Shown: positions 57,657-64,000 of the stretch, in pieces
Layout of the letters: the number at the start of each line of letters is the position of its first letter
Numbering within the stretch: position 1 is the stretch's first letter
Source of the DNA: Odiellus spinosus
Taxonomy: Eukaryota > Arthropoda > Arachnida > Opiliones > Phalangiidae
Direction of reading: 5' to 3'
DNA: 64,000 nucleotides
Assembly (NCBI GenBank): GCA_963920705.1
Contig: OY987238.1
Location: 14,378,183-14,442,182, forward strand
Program-made: the position numbers and the translations under genes
Notes under the pieces: generated by a model
What the model was told of the DNA's origin: nothing
The model's input: only the letters and a program-made list of their open reading frames with translations
Database searches by the model: none

Positions 57657-57910
57657 GACAGTGTCTTTTCATATCGAAGGCGAAGATTTAAAGCAAAAAT
57701 AAGAAAATAATTGAGTGGCTAGTTTTTTCAATTAATGATTCTAAGAATTTAAATTAGGTTAGATATAATGAGAGTAGAACTATTATTAAACTAAGGTTTC
57801 ATTGATCGGAAATTGGGGTTTAGAAATAAAATAGGTCATTAGGAGCTTGAGATATTCTAAAACCCAGATGAAGATAGAAGCTGAAGAGCGGGTCATCCAG
57901 AGTATGTTAA

Positions 57911-58287
57911 AGTGACGCTGTTAAAGATTTCCGCGCAATCCAAATAGAATTTGAGTGATATTTTCGGGTTGATCGTTAAAAAACGATTCAAAATATATAT
58001 ACATATGTCATACAACAAAACTACAGCGACACTAAAAATTAATATTTTACAGTCGCCATTTTCACAATTTTTAAAATAAAAATTCCCCGCAATCTACGTC
58101 ATCATTATGGTCACGTGATTTCGCTATTGTATAGAGCATACAGTTGATTCTCAAGCGTTTTGGAACCAGTGACTTGGTCGTTTTCGCGCCGTCTTTTTTG
58201 TAAAAGTACTTAATTTAGAAAGTCTACCTTTCGTATGAAACATAATTCATAGGAATTGGGGAAAAAAAAAATGGTTACAGCCTCCCT
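57911..58287 (-). mobile_element. Family E element, most complete copy
   Basis: TTAA on both sides; AGTGACGCTGTTAAAG at the left, ATGGTTACAGCCTCCCT at the right, 377 bp. Defines the family: TTAA target, short imperfect inverted ends, a CGTTAAAAAACG hairpin, TACGTCATCAT and GTCACGTGAT inside. No open frame. Confidence 0.88.
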
Positions 58288-59309
58288 TTAAAAATTATAC
58301 GTCTGTTCAGGAAGAGTTCAAATAATGGTTCGAAACTAAAGGCGTATTGATACACGATGTTAAACCTCATATAGAAGAAAATAGTACGTTAGAACTCCCT
58401 TTGATAAACGAGATGGTATAAGGTAATCTCGGCTTTGAATTTCCTCGCTTTTTCAGATTTGCGCATCTAGACTACTCAGCGAAGCCCACCTTTACTTTAT
58501 AGCCAAAATCAAACGCAATTTGCGAGCACTACTTGTTAATAATTGAACTTAATATGGACGTAACCCTACGCCTTACCTTCCAACGTGATGAAAATTAAAA
58601 CAATTTTATTCTTCAATCAAAATGAGAGTCACGATGTAATCGAATCTAAAGCGGACTAACACGCCATGTTAAACCTAATATAACTTGAAAGTAGTACAAG
58701 TACACTGTTAGTGAACTGTTCAAACAAAGAAAACTTAGGGGGGAAAATTGAAATCTAAGGTATATAAAATTATACCGAAAATCAATAGCTTTCGGTATTA
58801 ATAGCGTTGCTTTCAATTACAAGAATAATAACGAAAATATTGATTAATATTCATTTGTCTGTTAATGTGGATTCAAATTATGCTAAGCCTAATTATTTAA
58901 AAAGTTACGTATTTCCTTTACATCTTTCCTTTAATATCGTATTACGCATGCGCAGGAATAATATTTAATATAAACAACGTTATAAAGTAAATTTTTGCAT
59001 TTTCATATTTGTAAATAAAACAAATTGACCGTAAAAAAAAATTAATTATTGTAAATTTAAATATTTGTTAAAGAGAGTTGTTTTAAAATCTTCAAATTCG
59101 TAAAAATTAATTTATTTTCCAAACGTGGAATTCGTGGTCGAAGAGGTTGCGTTTATAATTAAATTCTTAACCATCTTTGTCTCCCATTCCTCTATTCACC
59201 CTCCCTTAGGGTCTTTCCCATTATTTCAACTGTTTGGACTCTCCCATTGGTCAACAATCAATAAATGCACGCAGCCAACTTCCAGCCAGAGAAAAGGCTT
59301 TTTCAAGAA
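58288..59309. other. Unassigned AT-rich stretch
   Basis: No element ends and no frame over 66 codons. The following J cluster separates it from the acetyltransferase. Confidence 0.5.
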
Positions 59310-59430
59310 CACATAAAAGCTCCTGGTCGCGTGAACGGGAAAACGTCTTTTCTCGATTTGATTTGATTGGATTTCTCAAAACTGCTTCGGGAACCAGTTT
59401 CGTACCGATTCGGCTGGTTTCAACATACCG
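59310..59430 (-). mobile_element. Family J fragment
   Basis: GGTCGCGTGAACGGGAAAACG and AACTGCTTCGGGAACCAGTT are J interior in reverse, ending at CAACATACCGATA where the next J begins. Confidence 0.6.
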
Positions 59431-59433
59431 ATA

Positions 59434-59712
59434 AGCCGCGTTCATACTAGGCCTTGGAATCGGTTAGAACCGTTTCAAAGCGTTTTTCTAGAGTCCTGTG
59501 AACGTGAAACCTCGAATCAAATCGCCAGGAATCGTTTTAAACGTCACGCGTTTATAAATCGATTTATTGCAGCTTCACCTATCGGTTGTTGAAACCAGCC
59601 GAATCGGTACGGAACTGGTTCCCGAAGCAGTTTCGAGTAATGGAATCAAATCGAGAAATGACGTTTTCCTGTTCACACGATACGTTTTGAAAGGCGTAGT
59701 ATGAACGCGGCT
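59434..59712 (+). mobile_element. Family J element, copy 6
   Basis: AGCCGCGTTCATACTAGGCC at the left and its near inverse GTAGTATGAACGCGGCT at the right. Interior holds both the reverse and forward J blocks, as if two half copies were fused. Confidence 0.7.
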
Positions 59713-60099
59713 TCTAGATGAAGGCCCAATAAATCGATTTATAAATGCGTATAAATCCTTAAAACGATTCCTATAGATTTGACTATCACTTTGATTTGTC
59801 GAATGGAGTCATTTGGAATATCCCCTCCCCTCGAAGTTAGTTCTTAGACGCGTTAATGAGTTGTAACTATCAAATTTCAAGGAATCCAATTATAAATCAA
59901 AGCGACGTTTGGACTTTAAAGTTTGTCATCTCCGGTTTCTCTTTCGTGGCCACGTGAACCGAACACGAAGCTGCTGAAGTACTACCAAAGGTGAGGAAGG
60001 GAAAAGGCGAGTGCGTGCCAGAGAAGTATATACGTTTTTCGTTCAAATCAGGGACTTGAGCGACTCGCCTAAACCTCTTTTCCAAATTCTCAGTCAGCT

Positions 60100-60412
60100 C
60101 AGTCTCCGAGAGTCCCTACCCGACTATAGGTCTCCTTCATCATAGAACTAGGTTCACTGTTCTCGGTAGTCGGTAACATCGTCGTACCGGGGAAACGAGA
60201 AATAGAGTCGCGCGTTGGACGAAGCTTACATTTTGGATAACCAAGAGACTGACTGTGATCTCTCTTTGTCGGCGAGATATCTGACCCATATTTTTGTCAG
60301 AGAGCGCCATTACAACACCGTTAGAAGAGTAGGACTTAAAACAACAGGCTCGTCTCAGTCCTTAAGAATTATCTTTGATTTATCGAACTCCATTCAAAAT
60401 AAAAAAATAATC
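60100..60412 (+). promoter_or_regulatory. Probable 5' UTR and proximal promoter of the acetyltransferase
   Basis: This stretch lies just upstream of the start at 60413 and is less AT-rich and free of recognised repeats, unlike the J copies ending at 59712. No clear TATA box or initiator could be fixed. An in-frame ATG at 60215 would add 66 residues without recognisable similarity, so I read it as leader sequence. Confidence 0.35.
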
Positions 60413-60475
60413 ATGGAGTATATTGTAAGAAAAGCAACCGTCGAAGATTGCCACACGTTAGCAGCATTTTTGCAG
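60413..60475 (+). CDS. First coding exon, spermidine/spermine N-acetyltransferase-like (GNAT)
   Basis: The exon encodes 21 residues, MEYIVRKATVEDCHTLAAFLQ in two parts (MEYIVRKATV, then EDCHTLAAFLQ), and stops at a strong donor, CAG then GTAAGA, in phase 0. The pattern of a basic-aliphatic strand, then A-x-x-x-DC and a following helix is the N terminus of diamine acetyltransferases (SAT1/SAT2), which acetylate polyamines with acetyl-CoA in the cytoplasm; human SAT1 also breaks near this point. Other small GNAT enzymes share part of the pattern. The frame stays open upstream to 60215, but I start at 60413 because similarity begins there and the upstream peptide resembles nothing. Later exons, with the acetyl-CoA loop, were not found before 64000, so the gene is cut or its next intron exceeds 3.5 kb. 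Confidence 0.55.
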
Positions 60476-61254
60476 GTAAGAATAATTAAATTTAATTGAT
60501 TTAATTTTAATTATAAACGTAATATAATTTGGCAAAAATAAGAACACCATTCGATTCAGGGTTAAATTTAGGCCTAAATAAATGGTCAGGTTTTTAAAAA
60601 TATTCGTATAAATCAATAGGTTAGGGTTAACAACTCCATTGGATTTTAATATGGAAATTTAAATATTTAAATGTGATTTAAATTGAAAATTAAATAAGCG
60701 ACGGTTATTTTTGGGCCTAATATAAGTTATTTAACGATCTACATAACACATTATTACACTACTTCAAACTATAATCTTGCCACATAAATTTAAATTTATC
60801 AAAATTAGTAAAAAATTTACTAATTATTTATGCGTAATTATATCGATATTTTGATTCAATTTTTTTAAAGTAATTAACTTCTGTTCTTATTCATATCGAC
60901 CAATCGAAGTTAAGCCTAGTTTTCCTTATTTGCATATTGATTTTGAAAACTTAAAAAAAACTCTTTAGTATTTAAATACGTCGTTAATAAATTAAAAATT
61001 AACTCTGAGAAATAATAATGATATTAATTATGTAAATTTATTTTATACTTTCATGAAAAATTCATAGAATTTTGACGCAATCCATGAATTTCGAGCGAAG
61101 TAGCCTTAATGCCCTTTTAATGGCGGACTTCCGTCGTCTACTTATAACTTCCAATATAAGGAGAGAGCTAAGAGGGAAAGCCTACGTGTAAATTTCAAGG
61201 GGGCCCCAAATTCTAATCGATGGGGGTCCCTAAATTAATTCCGATTTCTGGGAT
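60476..61254. other. Probable intron 1 of the acetyltransferase
   Basis: Starts at the GTAAGA donor and is very AT-rich. Candidate acceptors (for example GCAG at 61608 and CCAG at 62682) lead to stops at once in phase 0, so the next exon is likely outside the window. Confidence 0.45.
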
Positions 61255-61490
61255 GTAATTTTCAAAAGAAAGGTAGTTGACTTGCGACCTTATCACGTGA
61301 CCATAGTGTGATGACGTAGAATTGCGGGGAATTTTATTTTAAAAATTTCGAAAATGGGGATTATAAAATATGTATATTTTGTGTCGCTGTAATTTTGTTC
61401 TATGACATATGTATATATATTTCGAATCGTTTTTTAACGATCAACCCGAAAATATGACTCAATTTCCATTTGGAGTTCGTGAAAAGTCCG
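61255..61490 (+). mobile_element. Family E copy
   Basis: AAAGAAAGGTAGTTGACTTG, TATCACGTGACC, GATGACGTAG and the full core to GTTCGTGAAAAGTCCGTGA. Left third missing. Lies in what may be intron 1 of the acetyltransferase. Confidence 0.78.
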
Positions 61491-61781
61491 TGAATTGAAT
61501 TTTAAAATTAAGATTTGAAACTCATTTCTCGTTATTTGTAACTTAGTGTAGAATACCGAAGACGCGTCATAAGAAAAGGAATTTAAAGTGCCTAACTTTT
61601 ACCCCGCAGGCAGGTTCATAAAAATAGAAACCTCTCTAGTTGCGAGAGATTACTATTGAGGGCCGGAAATGGGTCAGTGCCATTAATTAAGAACACTCTC
61701 ACCGCGCACCTTAGATATTGTACTACATCAGTGAAATACACGCAGGTACACGAGGTTTCTTTATAGCTTCGACAGTAAATT

Positions 61782-61988
61782 AGCCGCGTTCATACTAGGC
61801 TTCTCGAAACTGCTTCGGGAACCAATTTCATACCAATTCGGCTGGTTTCAACAACCGATAAATGAAGAAGCTACGATAAATCGACGCGTGAACACCTGAC
61901 GCTTAAAAAGATTCCTGGCGGGCGATTTGAATAACGGTTGGATTTTACCGTTTCAAATCGATTAAGAAGCGCTAGTGTGACCGCAGCT
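61782..61988 (-). mobile_element. Family J element, copy 7
   Basis: AGCCGCGTTCATACTAGGC at one end, GCTAGTGTGACCGCAGCT at the other, 207 bp. Confidence 0.7.
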
Positions 61989-62252
61989 TTAGAATAAACG
62001 GGGGATTTATATTGGACTGTACTCGAAAGGTTTAAGAACCGGTTAAAAATTAATCTTATATGAACTTCAGACTACTAAATAAAGCTTGTAATTAAAGCCT
62101 TGACACTAAAAGGAAGGAAACACGAAACCAAAGACACTCACAAGTCAGACAATGTTTTGTCTACTCGAATTAGATATAGATAAACTTTTGACAAAACGTT
62201 ATTACGTGTAGGCAATTTAGAATCCGTCGACCCGTTCTTCAGCTATTACAAC

Positions 62253-62533
62253 CAAGGAGGATCAGATAAGGAGAGGAAATGTGGGGCTGCGTTGAGTTAG
62301 AGAGAGAAGAGCCAACCTCCCACTCGGGTGGAAAGGGGGGATAGGAAATTCTCGAGGTAAACTGTTGTCACGTGGTCGCTAGCTAGCGCGTCTCATAAAG
62401 GATTCGTTTTACCCACGCGACAACATTTTACCACGAAACGTCTCTACCCCCGTTCTCCCAGAGTGGGAGTTTAGGCCGACGCAGTAGGAACCGCGCCGTC
62501 CCCACATTTCCTCTCCTTCTCTGATCCTCCTTG
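62253..62533 (+). mobile_element. Family I element, copy 3 (7-bp TSD)
   Basis: Ends CAAGGAGGATCAGATAAGG and inverse, flanked by TTACAAC (62246-62252, 62534-62540). Both arms well preserved. Confidence 0.94.
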
Positions 62534-63284
62534 TTACAACTGACTGCAAAATTTATTTATTTTATCGCCCAATGATATAGAGATGTACCGAGTGAATGGT
62601 GTTACAAGTCGATGGAACATTGCCAGCGTCAAGGAAACCTCGCGTTTTTATTATTTTTGCAATTCTTTTCTTCGTTTCCCAGACTGTCCTTGAATATTTG
62701 GGTTATTAGGCAAAGGGTTACTTATCACGCTTTCAAGATCATCAGATTCAAATTTAGACCGAAGTAATTTCATCGGTGGCATGTCCCAGAATGCAATTTA
62801 TATGGGAAAATATATAAACTAGAGATTCACCTAATTAACGCGGACCTTCGTTATAATTGATGGCTTTGACGAGTCACGTCAACCAATAAGATTAAGACCA
62901 AGCAATTATATAAATTATTCCATACTTTCTCTAGATTTTACGTCAATGTTGTGACGTCAGGAGTTTATTTTAAAATTAGAGTATGGTTCATTTAAAACTA
63001 AGGTCAAAGGGTCGGATAAAATTAAAGTATTAGCGAAATAATTATTTTAATTCAACCTCGAAGTATTAAAATTATTTTGCGTTTAAAACACGTGTCACTA
63101 TCCCTTTGAGCTGGGTTTCGATTTTGCATTGACATTGACTTCGAATAAACCGCGATTTCAAGCTATATGTTTTAGAATAATAACAGTCCATAAACTATCC
63201 CAGAGACTTGGCTGGAAAAAGATTTAAAGGGAGAATGAAACGCGCCAAAAAAATTCAATAGTAGACTAATCTTTGAAAAAGGTT

Positions 63285-63555
63285 TTATTGTAGAGCCTAC
63301 AGTTGGATCTAACGCGATCTAGCACGTGATAAGGTCGCTTTCAGGCGGTCTTTTCAATAAAATTACATAATCCAGACTACTTTTCGTACGAAAATTATGG
63401 TTCCAGATAATACATATGGGGGGAAAATTACCCTGAATTTTGTTGGCTTTTTAATTTATGTTCCTTTCTAAGGCGTCAACCCAGAGGTATAAAAATTTGA
63501 ATATGACGTTTTAATTATATGGTAAAACTAAAAATAAAATCCAGACATTTTAATC
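63285..63555 (-). mobile_element. Family E partial copy
   Basis: AGCACGTGATAAGGTCGCTT, GGCGGTCTTTTCAATAAAAT, TTTCGTACGAAAATTATGG and GGCGTCAACCCAGAGGTATA match the E left half. Lacks the core. A TTAA plus AGGGAGAATGAAACGC at 63224 may be its other border. Confidence 0.65.
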
Positions 63556-63955
63556 GCGTTAAACTTTCATTTTGATACTCGTTAACCTAGCCGTTTAGTA
63601 GCCGTCTGTGTTGATAAATCTCATTGATTTAGCTCGCATGAAGGGCAGGGAAAAAATATCACTGTTTAGAGCGCGTACAAAGGCAGGGAATTGGGAGGAA
63701 CACAAGTTAAAAAATATATAAAATAATTTCTAGCTTACTAGTTATGTATGTTTTTACTCGTTATCATTGGTTGAAAACTATAATTAAAATTTAACCCAAA
63801 TTTAAATGTTGAAATAATAAATATGATTTAAATGTGCCAACAAATTTTAAATTAAATTAATTTTGAAATATGTCCGTTAATGTTAATTATAATATTTCAT
63901 TGACAGTTTGGGGTTAAACTTAAAAACAAGTTACCTACTGTCGGAAGTCGATATT

Positions 63956-64000
63956 ACCAAGAATTCATTCAGGTTCCATAAGAATATGGGAGGGCCGCGA
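63956..64000 (+). mobile_element. Element K, left end, cut by window edge
   Basis: ACCAAGAATTCATTCAGG and the following TTCCATAAGAATATGGGAGG equal the left end of the element at 24128. Confidence 0.8.

Overview
The window is animal (eukaryotic) nuclear DNA: AT-rich, very gene-poor, and dominated by short non-coding transposon copies and tandem arrays. Two gene pieces can be defended. One is the last four coding exons of an SLC16-type monocarboxylate transporter-like protein (46509-49279, + strand), with GT-AG introns of 65, 606 and 376 bp. The other is a first coding exon that looks like a spermidine/spermine N-acetyltransferase (GNAT fold) at 60413-60475, + strand. The transporter's N-terminal exon(s) were not found, and the acetyltransferase runs out of the window. 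The small first intron and dense MITE load fit a non-vertebrate metazoan; the phylum cannot be fixed from the sequence alone.

Mobile DNA. I resolve about a dozen non-autonomous DNA-transposon families and no transposase gene. Family A (about 337 bp, 15 copies between 2.3 and 55.6 kb), family H (about 410 bp, 3 copies) and family I (about 285 bp, 3 copies) have unrelated interiors. All three start CAGAAG, CAGAGG or CAAGRAGG, and 20 of 21 copies are flanked by a 7-bp direct repeat (two with one mismatch). The pooled 7-bp targets read NTNNNAN. Family F (CAGGGTTGCCAC ends, 3 copies) makes 5-bp duplications. Families D, E, M and several smaller elements sit in TTAA. Families C and G sit in TA. Families J, K and L are inverted-repeat elements I cannot class. 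Several are nested: F in E, A in E, A at the edge of J, and a tandem array inside a TTAA element.

Tandem arrays make up about 7 kb (about 11 percent): 40-bp units at 0.5-1.2 kb, 20/21-bp units at 20.8-22.9 kb, 28-bp units at 26.0-27.2 kb, 23/24-bp units at 27.7-28.2 kb and again at 35.9-36.2 kb, five 60-bp units at 37.75-38.05 kb, 20-bp units at 39.2-39.8 kb, and 26/27-bp units at 44.3-45.7 kb. The long open frames in these regions come from stop-free repeat units and are not called as genes.

Layout: 1-20 kb MITEs with one array; 20-28 kb three arrays; 28-37 kb sparse MITEs and the longest unique stretch (31-34.5 kb); 37-46 kb three arrays and mixed MITEs; 46.5-49.3 kb transporter; 49.3-59.7 kb MITE-rich; 60.2-60.5 kb acetyltransferase start; then mostly intronic or unassigned sequence to the end, which cuts a second copy of element K.
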